From Bacillota bacterium (GTDB lineage Bacteria; Bacillota; Clostridia; Christensenellales; SZUA-584): a DNA stretch of 6,481 bases. The stretch's first letter is position 1. Every line of letters begins with the position of its first letter. A model generated the notes under the pieces. It was not told the DNA's origin. It did not search any database and saw only the letters and a list, made by a program, of their open reading frames with translations. Where the stretch lies: assembly GCA_023441905.1 (NCBI GenBank), contig JAEZNC010000056.1, positions 1 to 6,481 on the forward strand. The letters run 5' to 3'. Positions 1 to 4,763 of this stretch are shown here, one piece after another. The position numbers were made by a program, and so were the translations under genes.

Positions 1-56
1 GCCATAAGAAGCATGACAATGACCAGAAGTGCACAGACGATTAACTTCTTTCTCAT
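1..56 (-). CDS. Partial gene: N-terminus of a secreted protein or lipoprotein
   Basis: Only the first 18 codons lie in the window; the gene runs off the left edge. Reading from the ATG at 56-54 gives MRKKLIVCALLVIVMLLM, then a codon beginning GC. This is a classic export signal: a basic n-region (R2, K3, K4) followed by an unbroken hydrophobic core. An SD site at 64-68 lies 7 nt from the ATG, and a consensus sigma-A promoter lies further upstream on the same strand. The next codon starts with GC, so it encodes Ala. A lipobox (Ala-Gly-Cys) could follow, as in substrate-binding lipoproteins of ABC transporters, but the cysteine would be outside the window, so that is a guess. A single N-terminal membrane anchor is the main alternative. 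The mature protein's function cannot be told. That a gene starts here is well supported by SD, promoter and signal sequence together. Confidence 0.8.
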   Translation of the reverse strand, partial: MRKKLIVCALLVIVMLLM

Positions 57-63
57 TTGTTTT

Positions 64-68
64 CTCCT
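64..68 (-). promoter_or_regulatory. Ribosome binding site of the leftmost minus-strand gene
   Basis: On the minus strand the sequence reads AAAGGAGAAA, with the AGGAG core here and 7 nt to the ATG. It fixes the start of the partial gene. Confidence 0.8.
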
Positions 69-74
69 TTCAAT

Positions 75-96
75 TGTTCTAATAGATATTAGAACA
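75..96. promoter_or_regulatory. 22-bp palindrome, probable operator or leader hairpin
   Basis: Arms TGTTCTAATA (75-84) and TATTAGAACA (87-96) are perfect inverted repeats separated by 2 nt. The palindrome sits just upstream of the minus-strand SD site and about 115 nt downstream of the predicted transcription start, inside the untranslated leader. No U-run follows, so it is not an intrinsic terminator. Its symmetry and length fit a dimeric repressor site acting as a roadblock. A weak AU-rich RNA hairpin next to the SD is the alternative. I cannot assign a regulator family. Confidence 0.5.
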
Positions 97-216
97 TGGT
101 CAACCAGTTTTGCTAATTAACATTGTAATCCGAATTCTGCACGCCCTTTCTATACTTTCATTAAGCATCACCTCTGCACACAAGAATTTTATGCGACAGG
201 TGCTTGTGTTGGTTTA

Positions 217-245
217 ATTATAACTAAAAATATAAAAGATGTCAA
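217..245 (-). promoter_or_regulatory. Consensus sigma-A promoter for the minus-strand gene
   Basis: On the minus strand TTGACA (245-240) is followed by exactly 17 nt and TATAAT (222-217), matching both consensus hexamers. The DNA upstream of the -35 (246-275) is nearly pure A/T and resembles an UP element. Initiation would fall near 209-211, giving a leader of about 150 nt before the ATG at 56. The start of that leader can fold: ACACAAG and CTTGTGT (plus-strand 178-184 and 203-209) are complementary across 18 nt. I recognise no known riboswitch in the leader. Confidence 0.85.
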
Positions 246-272
246 TATATATAATTAATAAGTTATATTAAC

Positions 273-301
273 ATTAAAACCGAATATTGTACCGTTTTAA
301 T
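273..301. repeat. Inverted repeat upstream of the minus-strand promoter
   Basis: ATTAAAAC (273-280) and GTTTTAAT (294-301) are perfect 8-nt inverted arms around a 13-nt spacer, about 28 bp upstream of the -35 box. It could be a regulator site for the divergent promoter. In such AT-rich DNA, chance is a real possibility. Confidence 0.3.
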
Positions 302-470
302 ATTTAGACCAAGCCTGCAGCCATAAGCTTTTACATCTCATCCTTCATTGTCGCCTGCCGGCGGTAATTCTCAGGCGGGGAATTTGACAGCGGAACTTTC
401 ATCTTCGCAAAGGTGAGGCGTGGTTAAAAAAAGTTTGCAAGCGCATGACAATAATTTTAACAGAAAAAAC

Positions 471-499
471 TTGTTAGACAATCAATTAATCTGTATACT
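471..499 (+). promoter_or_regulatory. Sigma-A promoter of the alpha-oxoamine synthase gene
   Basis: TTGTTA (471-476), 17-nt spacing, TATACT (494-499). The -10 matches 5 of 6 consensus bases, and the spacing is optimal. Initiation near 506 would leave a leader of about 35 nt before the GTG at 542. Between 302 and 470 I see no gene. Confidence 0.6.
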
Positions 500-526
500 C
501 AAACGTGGATTAATACAGAATATGAC

Positions 527-533
527 GAGGGAG
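527..533 (+). promoter_or_regulatory. Ribosome binding site deciding the GTG start at 542
   Basis: GAGGGAG with 8 nt to the GTG at 542. The nearby ATG at 534 is out of frame, so this SD supports the GTG start. Confidence 0.7.
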
Positions 534-541
534 ATGTATTC

Positions 542-1717
542 GTGGATTTATTTGAAAAGTGCTATTCCTTTACCGATGCAAAAGAAGCCATTGCGTCAGG
601 GCTTTATCCATACTTTCATGCGCTTCACACCGCTCAGGATACCGAAGTGGTAATGGACGGTAAGCGCATCATCATGATTGGCTCCAACAACTACATGGGT
701 TTAACAAGCGACCCGCGCACGATTCAGGCTGCCAAAGACGCGCTGGATAAATTCGGGACAGGCTGTTCAGGCTCTCGCTTTTTAAACGGAACGCTCGTTT
801 TGCATGAGCAGCTTGAGGAAGAGCTGGCCGACTTTTTCAATAAGGATGCGGCGCTCACATTCAGCACCGGTTTTCAAACGAACCTTGGCATTATCTCCAC
901 CATCGTGGGGCGGCACGACTATATTTTAAACGATTCGGAAAACCACGCGAGCATTATCGACGCGAGCCGTCTGGCCTTTGCGAAGAATGTGCTCAAATAC
1001 GAGCACAGCGATATGGCGAGCCTGGAGGAGCGGCTTCAGCGGCTTCCCGAGGACGCCGGCAAGCTGATCATCACAGACGGCGTGTTCTCGATGAGCGGCG
1101 ATATCGCGAAGCTCCCTGAGATTGTGGAGCTCGCGAAGAAATATAAGGCACGCATACTCGTGGACGACGCGCACGGCGCAGGCATGGTGGGCGACTGCGG
1201 ACGCGGCACAGCGAACTACTTCGGTCTTGAAAAAGAAGTCGATATCATCATGACGACGTTCTCCAAATCGTTTGCGTCGCTCGGCGGATGCATCGCCGCG
1301 GATGAAGACGTGATCAGTTATGTCAAGCACCGTTCGCGCCCGTTCATTTTCAGCGCGTCGATACCGCCGGCCAATGCCGCTGCCGCGCGTGAAGCGCTGC
1401 GCATCATGAAAGCAGAGCCGGAGCGCCAGAAGGCACTGATCAATATTTCCAACTATATGCGCGGCAAGCTTAAAGAAGCGGGCATACCCATTATCGAAGG
1501 TGAAACGGCGGTGATACCAGTGTTCACTTACGATATGCACAGAACGTTTGTTATCACCAAGATGCTGTTTGAAGAGGGCGTTTATGTGAACCCTGTGATT
1601 CCGCCGGCCGTGAAGGACGGCGAGTGCATGCTGCGGACAAGCTATACCGCCACACACACAAAAGAGCAGATGGACACGGCGGTCGAAGCGTTTAAACGCG
1701 TGTTTGCAAAGTTTTAA
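542..1717 (+). CDS. Alpha-oxoamine synthase, serine palmitoyltransferase-like
   Basis: A 391-residue cytosolic PLP enzyme of fold type I. The family condenses an acyl-CoA with an amino acid, with decarboxylation, to give a 3-ketoamine (members: serine palmitoyltransferase, BioF, Kbl). Full-length with every landmark: GSNNYMGL (47-54), GTGCSGSRFLNGT (72-84), cofactor-stacking H135 in ENHAS, D208 and H211 in VDDAHGAG, and the Schiff-base lysine K242 in TTFSKSF. The SGSRFLNGT form and RPFIFSASIPPA (266-277) resemble bacterial serine palmitoyltransferases and related lipid enzymes more than BioF (usually GGSR..SG) or Kbl. Serine plus a fatty acyl-CoA is therefore the best guess, leading to sphingoid bases; substrates are inferred. 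It stands alone between its own promoter and terminator, with no biotin, threonine dehydrogenase or other sphingolipid gene in view. The start is GTG, chosen for the SD 8 nt upstream. The family is certain; the exact reaction is not. Confidence 0.93.
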   Translation: MDLFEKCYSFTDAKEAIASGLYPYFHALHTAQDTEVVMDGKRIIMIGSNNYMGLTSDPRTIQAAKDALDKFGTGCSGSRFLNGTLVLHEQLEEELADFFNKDAALTFSTGFQTNLGIISTIVGRHDYILNDSENHASIIDASRLAFAKNVLKYEHSDMASLEERLQRLPEDAGKLIITDGVFSMSGDIAKLPEIVELAKKYKARILVDDAHGAGMVGDCGRGTANYFGLEKEVDIIMTTFSKSFASLGGCIAADEDVISYVKHRSRPFIFSASIPPANAAAAREALRIMKAEPERQKALINISNYMRGKLKEAGIPIIEGETAVIPVFTYDMHRTFVITKMLFEEGVYVNPVIPPAVKDGECMLRTSYTATHTKEQMDTAVEAFKRVFAKF

Positions 1718-1751
1718 AACAATTCGTTTTCCCCAATATATAACCTTTTTA

Positions 1752-1786
1752 CAAGGCGCCCTTTGCGGCGTCTTGCTTTTTTGTTT
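1752..1786 (+). terminator. Intrinsic terminator after the oxoamine synthase gene
   Basis: CAAGGCGCC (1752-1760) pairs with GGCGTCTTG (1767-1775) as nine pairs including one G-U, around a 6-nt loop, and is followed by a T-rich tract from 1777. It lies 34 nt past the stop codon and makes the upstream gene monocistronic. Confidence 0.88.
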
Positions 1787-1895
1787 GGAAAAACCATTTG
1801 GTAATGCCGGAGGATCCAATAGTCTTTCGCTAAGAGTCAATTGGTTTCACGTAAGAATTTGCTTATTAAAAGATAAAGAAGTGTGTCTATGAAAG

Positions 1896-2009
1896 CCTTC
1901 TCCTTGAAGAGAAGGTGGTGCGAAGCACCGGATGAGGTGTTAATAAAAAGCTGTTAGACGAACACCTCATCCGTCGCCTGTCGGCGACAGCTTATCCTCC
2001 CGGGAGAAG
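1896..2009. repeat. Nested hairpin element, two inverted copies of a repeat
   Basis: The left half holds a hairpin CCTTCTC/GAGAAGG (1896-1902, 1909-1915) and a second, GGTGC-GAA-GCACC (1917-1929). The right half holds GTCGCC-TGTC-GGCGAC (1973-1988) and the palindrome CTCCCGGGAG (1997-2006). The halves are joined by a perfect 12-bp stem, GGATGAGGTGTT (1930-1941) against AACACCTCATCC (1961-1972), with a 19-nt loop. Reverse-complementing the right half aligns it end to end with the left, so this is a pair of inverted copies of one element. It resembles REP-like intergenic repeats known from Clostridia genomes. It encodes no protein and has no U-run at its end. Confidence 0.7.
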
Positions 2010-2125
2010 ATTAAAAAATGCGTCTTAGTTACCATATATGCAGAATTTACCGCAATCCTCGATCATTGCATCGGGGACTTTGTACGCCATATCGGCGCGG
2101 GTTTTCTGCTAAAGAGAAGGTTAAA

Positions 2126-2154
2126 TTGCAGCTTGCCAACGATGTACTTATATA
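2126..2154 (+). promoter_or_regulatory. Candidate sigma-A promoter of the mannosyltransferase operon
   Basis: TTGCAG (2126-2131), 17-nt spacing, TATATA (2149-2154). It is the best promoter match ahead of the TTG-start gene and would leave a leader of about 90 nt. The match is moderate and no other control site is apparent nearby. Confidence 0.45.
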
Positions 2155-2236
2155 GGGAAACCAAACGGAAGAACATTGTCAGCCATAGCGGACTTGCTTT
2201 TTTTACCTCCAAACATTATGATTTATAGGAATGATC

Positions 2237-2243
2237 TGGAGGA
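2237..2243 (+). promoter_or_regulatory. Ribosome binding site deciding the TTG start at 2250
   Basis: TGGAGGA, 6 nt before TTG at 2250. It is the strongest SD in the area, and no in-frame ATG lies nearby, so it decides the unusual TTG start. Confidence 0.75.
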
Positions 2244-2249
2244 CTCGTA

Positions 2250-3491
2250 TTGGACATCGTTTTTGAAATCTTCGCGTGGCTTGTTTTCGCTTCAGCAATT
2301 GTGATACTGGCCGTTAAGTTCTTTCGGGGCAAAGAAACCGCCGCGCTGCTTCCGCAGCCGCAGAAGCCGGGTGGGGGCATAATCATAAAAATCATCGCCG
2401 CCGTGCTGCTCTCGCGTATCGTCCTATATCTTTTGAGCTTTGCTTTCACGCATATCATCGGCTATCCGAGGGATTTTCTCGATGTCTGGAACGAATGGGA
2501 TGCGCAAAGCTATCTTTGGATTGCGAACCACGGTTACTACAGTCCCGACGAAGGCTGGATACGCGTCGTCTTTTATCCGCTTTACCCGTTTGCGGTCTGG
2601 CTGCTCAAATTCATATTTGTGAACGACGTCATTGCGGGGTTGGCCGCGTCGTGGGGATGCCTGTGCGGTGCCTGCGTGTTTTTGTACAAGCTTGTGCTGC
2701 TGGACGCGGACCACAAAACGGCGTTCCGTGCCGTCAAGTTCCTGCTCATATTCCCGTGCACTGTGTTTTTGGGTGCGCCGTATACCGAATCGATGTTTCT
2801 GCTCTTTTCGTTTGGGTGCCTGTATTACGCGCGCCTCAAAAAGTTTGTGCCAGCCTGTGTCATGGCGGGGCTCGCCGCAATCACGCGCAATATGGGGCTG
2901 CTGCTCGCCGTGCCGGTATTCATCGAAATACTCTGTGCCCACGGGCTGTCGCCGCAGCACATCAGGCAGGATTTTGGCAAGAAGCTCAAAGCATCACTGA
3001 AGGATTTTGCGTCTCTGCTGATCATAGGGGCGGGGGCATTGTTGTATCTTTTCTTGAATCACGCGATGCTCGGCAACGCGCTGGCGTTCATGCAGCATCA
3101 GCAGGACCACTGGGCTCAAAGCTTTGGCAGCTATGCGAAATCGCTGATGACCACGTACAATCAGATGCTCGGTGAGACGGCCATCCGGCGGCAGCTGCTG
3201 CTGTGGGTGCTGCAGTTTATCGTGCTGATACTCGGCGGCTTAAGCCTGCCGCTCATCAGCAAAAAGTCGCGTGTGTCATACAGCGCTTACGCAGTGGCCT
3301 ATGTGTTCGTGGCGTTCTCGCCCACTTGGCTGCTTTCGGGCTTGCGCTACTATATGGGGCTGGCCGTGCTGTTTCCATTGCTTGCGGCGGCCGCAAGGCG
3401 AAAATGGTTGGATGCCCTGTTGACCGTCGTGTTTTCCATTTTCGCTGTGGCGTTTTCGTGTTTCTTCGCCGTTCACTGGGAAGTGTTATAA
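2250..3491 (+). CDS. PIG-V-like mannosyltransferase, integral membrane
   Basis: A 413-residue polytopic membrane protein, probably a GT-C-fold glycosyltransferase that uses a lipid-linked sugar on the outer face of the membrane. Hydrophobic stretches run throughout: about 4-23, 46-69, 105-125, 128-149, 165-192, 199-226, 251-269, 308-332, 342-362, 369-383 and 389-409. The first extracellular loop carries WNEWDAQSYLWIANHGYY (about 80-97) and then FYPLYPF (about 108-114). An Asp in WDA followed by a Y-x-x-IA-x-x-GY motif is the hallmark of the PIG-V family (the eukaryotic GPI second mannosyltransferase and its bacterial relatives). The segments around PYTESMFLLFSFG (177-189) and AAITRNMGLLLAVP (about 209-222) also match that family. 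The natural acceptor in bacteria is mostly unknown. The TTG start is chosen for the SD 6 nt upstream. The stop lies 20 nt before the next gene's likely start with no terminator between, so the two are co-transcribed. Family assignment is good; mannose as donor is inferred. Confidence 0.82.
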   Translation: MDIVFEIFAWLVFASAIVILAVKFFRGKETAALLPQPQKPGGGIIIKIIAAVLLSRIVLYLLSFAFTHIIGYPRDFLDVWNEWDAQSYLWIANHGYYSPDEGWIRVVFYPLYPFAVWLLKFIFVNDVIAGLAASWGCLCGACVFLYKLVLLDADHKTAFRAVKFLLIFPCTVFLGAPYTESMFLLFSFGCLYYARLKKFVPACVMAGLAAITRNMGLLLAVPVFIEILCAHGLSPQHIRQDFGKKLKASLKDFASLLIIGAGALLYLFLNHAMLGNALAFMQHQQDHWAQSFGSYAKSLMTTYNQMLGETAIRRQLLLWVLQFIVLILGGLSLPLISKKSRVSYSAYAVAYVFVAFSPTWLLSGLRYYMGLAVLFPLLAAAARRKWLDALLTVVFSIFAVAFSCFFAVHWEVL

Positions 3492-3498
3492 TTTATTT

Positions 3499-3505
3499 GT
3501 GAGGA
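3499..3505 (+). promoter_or_regulatory. Ribosome binding site that moves the HD gene start
   Basis: GTGAGGA touches the first in-frame ATG at 3506, leaving no spacing for initiation there. It lies 6 nt from the in-frame GTG at 3512 and 9 nt from the ATG at 3515, so translation most likely begins at one of those two. Confidence 0.65.
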
Positions 3506-3514
3506 ATGATTGTG

Positions 3515-4060
3515 ATGGAGAAGCCAAGGAATTTCATAAGAACATATACCGGTATTTATCTCGATCCGTATGTGATAACGCCCGAACAGGTGGAGATTCT
3601 TGATATCGCGCATTCGCTTTCGCTGATGACACGGGCCAACGGGCATATCCGCCATTTCTTCTCGGTGGCACAGCATGCGGTGAACTGCGCGCTCGAGGCG
3701 GGCAACCGCGGCCTTTCGCAGCGTATTCAGCTTGCGTGTTTGCTGCATGATGCGGCAGAAAGCTACATTTCGGATGTGACGCGCCCCGTGAAGCATCGGC
3801 TGGAGGGCTACGAGCAGATAGAGGATTTTGTGCTCGGCGTGATATTCGGCAAGTTTGGTCTCGGTCAGATGAACGGCGATGAGCTGCGCGCGGTGAAAGA
3901 GATCGACGATTCGATGCTGTATTACGAGTTTGAGGCGCTCGCGGGTGTGCATATCAGAGACATTGCGCCCGTCATCACGATGTCGCACGATTTTGCATAC
4001 AAGCCGATGGCGGATGTCGAACGCGACTTTCTAAGCATGTTTGAGGTGCTTACCAAGTAA
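3515..4060 (+). CDS. HD-domain phosphohydrolase (YfbR-like)
   Basis: A soluble metal-dependent phosphohydrolase of 181 residues as called here. The HD superfamily signature is visible: H44 and H47 with H54 (GHIRHFFSVAQH), the HD pair at 78-79 in LLHDAAESYISDVTRP, E82, D87, and a distal D131-D132 in KEIDDSM. The opening R-T-Y-T-G followed by D-P and the DIAHSLS motif (about 30-36) are typical of the small HD hydrolases related to the nucleotidase YfbR, which are found in bacteria and phages and remove phosphate from (deoxy)nucleoside monophosphates. The exact substrate here is not known. It follows the membrane mannosyltransferase closely with its own SD and probably shares its transcript. No functional link between the two is obvious. 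An in-frame ATG at 3506 would add three residues but lacks SD spacing, and a GTG at 3512 is also possible. Confidence 0.88.
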   Translation: MEKPRNFIRTYTGIYLDPYVITPEQVEILDIAHSLSLMTRANGHIRHFFSVAQHAVNCALEAGNRGLSQRIQLACLLHDAAESYISDVTRPVKHRLEGYEQIEDFVLGVIFGKFGLGQMNGDELRAVKEIDDSMLYYEFEALAGVHIRDIAPVITMSHDFAYKPMADVERDFLSMFEVLTK

Positions 4061-4087
4061 GATACAATTTCTATCCACGAACTGTAG

Positions 4088-4107
4088 GGAAGGGTCTTGA
4101 CCCTTCC
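4088..4107 (+). repeat. Perfect hairpin repeat after the HD gene, possible terminator
   Basis: GGAAGGGTC (4088-4096) and GACCCTTCC (4099-4107) form a 9-bp stem with only TT between them, so the inner pair must open. It begins 27 nt after the stop codon. Only a short TTAT follows, so it would be a weak terminator; more likely it is the first unit of the intergenic repeat family here. Confidence 0.5.
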
Positions 4108-4158
4108 TTATGATTGCGCGGACTTTGTACATGTTTATCGCATACATCGGTATAATGT

Positions 4159-4210
4159 ACGAACTGTCGAGGAGGGTCGCTGTCTCCAACTGGGGTATGA
4201 CTCTTCCTCG
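4159..4210. repeat. Second, diverged unit of the GGGTC hairpin repeat
   Basis: ACGAACTGT at 4159-4167 repeats the nine bases at 4077-4085 that precede the first hairpin. The following GAGGAGGGTC (4169-4178) pairs imperfectly with GACTCTTCCTC (4199-4209) around a longer loop. Shared flank plus similar arms indicate a diverged copy of the same element. Confidence 0.5.
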
Positions 4211-4262
4211 TGTTTACTCAATTTTTGACGGCATCCGGCAAAAATACTTTTCGAATCCGTAG

Positions 4263-4342
4263 GGAACGGCCTCCGAGCCTTTCCAAGCGTTTTAATCGTA
4301 GCCGAACATCCTTGCCATTCGGGCGTATAGGTTTCTGTTTTT
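4263..4342. repeat. Direct repeat, copy 1, with hairpin head
   Basis: Begins with a hairpin GGAA-GGC/GCC-TTCC (4263-4270, 4277-4284, one mismatch). It continues with the 52-bp core 4291-4342, which holds GCCGAA and TTCGGGC arms and ends GTATAGGTTTCTGTTTTT. The core recurs at 4422-4474 with about four differences. Confidence 0.65.
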
Positions 4343-4377
4343 CGTTTTTAGAAATGAAAATGATTTAATAAACAGTC

Positions 4378-4399
4378 CTATAACTCCGAAGGAGTATAG
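4378..4399. repeat. Hairpin between the two direct-repeat copies
   Basis: CTATAACTCC (4378-4387) pairs with GGAGTATAG (4391-4399) around a GAA loop, with one bulged A. It shares the TATAG ending of the flanking repeats. No T-run follows. Confidence 0.45.
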
Positions 4400-4406
4400 T
4401 CGATGC

Positions 4407-4474
4407 GGAACGCTCCACAGCTTTAATCGCACGCCGAACATGCTTGCCCTTCGGGCGTATAGGTTTCTGTTTTT
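4407..4474. repeat. Direct repeat, copy 2
   Basis: The core 4422-4474 matches 4291-4342 except for about three substitutions and one inserted base. The similarity extends left through GGAACG (4407-4412) and a shortened version of the copy 1 hairpin head, so the duplicated unit is about 70-80 bp. The GCCGAA/TTCGGGC arms are kept in both copies. Confidence 0.65.
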
Positions 4475-4576
4475 GGGGAACGTCCATTGGAGGGTTTAAA
4501 CATCTTTTACTGGTATGTTATAGCACACGAATTTCGGAACAACGAGAAAAAATTATTGAAAATCAATAAAAATTAA

Positions 4577-4605
4577 TTGACAGACGTTTAACGTCGTGCT
4601 ACGAT
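4577..4605 (+). promoter_or_regulatory. Extended -10 promoter of the small-ORF/DUF4173 unit
   Basis: TTGACA (4577-4582) matches the -35 consensus. After 17 nt comes TACGAT (4600-4605), preceded by TG at 4597-4598 in the extended -10 position. Initiation would fall near 4611-4613, about 30 nt before the ATG at 4644. Confidence 0.75.
4583..4595. promoter_or_regulatory. Operator-like palindrome inside the promoter spacer
   Basis: GACGTT-T-AACGTC is a perfect 13-bp inverted repeat lying between the -35 and -10 boxes, where a bound repressor (or a MerR-type activator) would act directly on RNA polymerase. The cognate regulator is not in the window. Confidence 0.55.
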
Positions 4606-4632
4606 CTCCTTGAAAACAGATCATTCAAGGAG
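4606..4632 (+). promoter_or_regulatory. Inverted repeat that can mask the small ORF's SD site
   Basis: CTCCTTGAA (4606-4614) is the exact complement of TTCAAGGAG (4624-4632), with a 9-nt loop. The right arm contains most of the AAGGAGG SD site (4627-4633). Because the predicted start is near 4611-4613, the left arm would be mostly absent from transcripts of the local promoter but present in read-through RNA. Confidence 0.55.
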
Positions 4633-4633
4633 G
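4627..4633 (+). promoter_or_regulatory. Strong ribosome binding site of the small ORF
   Basis: AAGGAGG, 10 nt before the ATG at 4644. It is the best SD match in the window and the main reason for calling the short gene. Confidence 0.8.
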
Positions 4634-4643
4634 CGTTTTGTTT

Positions 4644-4763
4644 ATGACGGATACCAGTTATCTTTGCCAATACTTTATGGAAAAAAGTCAGCCCGATAAA
4701 AAACCCGTCAAGCCGCAGAAGACGGCAAAGCCTAAAAAGAGCAAAGGGGGCAAAAAGTCATGA
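4644..4763 (+). CDS. 39-residue lysine-rich small protein
   Basis: I do not recognise this protein. It is 39 residues long. A short mixed head, MTDTSYLCQYFMEKS with one Cys (C8), could form a small amphipathic segment. It is followed by a tail of Lys, Pro, Gln, Ser and Gly: 11 of 39 residues are Lys and none is acidic after D18, so the tail should be disordered and very basic. There is no signal peptide or membrane span. It is real by context: a promoter, a full AAGGAGG SD, and an ATGA overlap in which its TGA stop (4761-4763) shares bases with the next gene's ATG (4760-4762). It could be a partner of the DUF4173 membrane protein, for example binding acidic lipids, or a leader ORF whose translation controls the downstream gene. 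Both are inference. Confidence 0.7.
   Translation: MTDTSYLCQYFMEKSQPDKKPVKPQKTAKPKKSKGGKKS
4743..4750 (+). promoter_or_regulatory. Ribosome binding site of the DUF4173 gene inside the small ORF
   Basis: AAAGGGGG, 9 nt before the ATG at 4760. It is weaker than the SD of the upstream small ORF and embedded in its Lys-Gly codons, consistent with translational coupling. Confidence 0.5.

Larger units (their letters stand above)
1787..2236. other. Non-coding spacer with a repeat and a promoter candidate
   Basis: I find no convincing gene in these 450 bases. They hold a short imperfect hairpin near 1816-1845 (CCAAT against ATTGG), the composite repeat at 1896-2009, and a promoter candidate at 2126-2154. 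Short ORFs exist on both strands but none has an SD site at a proper distance. One of 21 codons on the minus strand (2090-2025) is discussed under rejected items. Confidence 0.6.
4061..4560. other. Repeat-rich non-coding spacer
   Basis: There is no gene here on either strand that I can support. The stretch is built of short inverted repeats and two copies of a 53-bp direct repeat, listed separately. It ends in AT-rich DNA (4540-4576) that leads into the next promoter and could act as an UP element. Confidence 0.7.

Noticed and set aside
100..168. A 22-codon upstream ORF in the minus-strand leader, suggesting translational attenuation
   Set aside because: Its AGAGG is only 2 nt from the ATG, and the downstream palindrome does not cover the main SD, so the classic attenuation layout is not met.
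331..400. Possible degenerate copy of the 1961-2009 repeat (catctcatcc followed by a GCC/GGC hairpin)
   Set aside because: The similarity is limited to a few short blocks, and spacing and arms do not align well.
420..653. A 77-residue plus-strand ORF starting at GTG 420
   Set aside because: It overlaps the oxoamine synthase in another frame and spans that gene's promoter. The predicted protein matches nothing I recognise.
926..1840. A 304-residue minus-strand ORF opposite the oxoamine synthase gene
   Set aside because: It is an antisense shadow of a well-supported gene, rich in His, Arg and Cys as expected from reversed codons, and it runs through the terminator.
2025..2090. A 21-residue minus-strand ORF with two cysteines (ends DCGKFCIYGN), resembling a small modified-peptide precursor
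   Set aside because: There is no SD before its ATG, no modifying enzyme nearby and no recognisable precursor family. It is too short to distinguish from chance.
2495..3175. A 226-residue ORF within the mannosyltransferase gene in another frame
   Set aside because: It is a GC-driven overlapping frame with no SD, inside a convincing membrane protein gene.
4125..4156. TATAAT at 4151-4156 as a promoter between the HD gene and the repeats
   Set aside because: The only -35-like sequence (TTGTAC) is 20 nt away, and no gene follows within the spacer.
4263..4474. CRISPR array suggested by two direct repeats
   Set aside because: There are only two imperfect copies about 130 bp apart, with unlike lengths and internal hairpins, and no cas genes.
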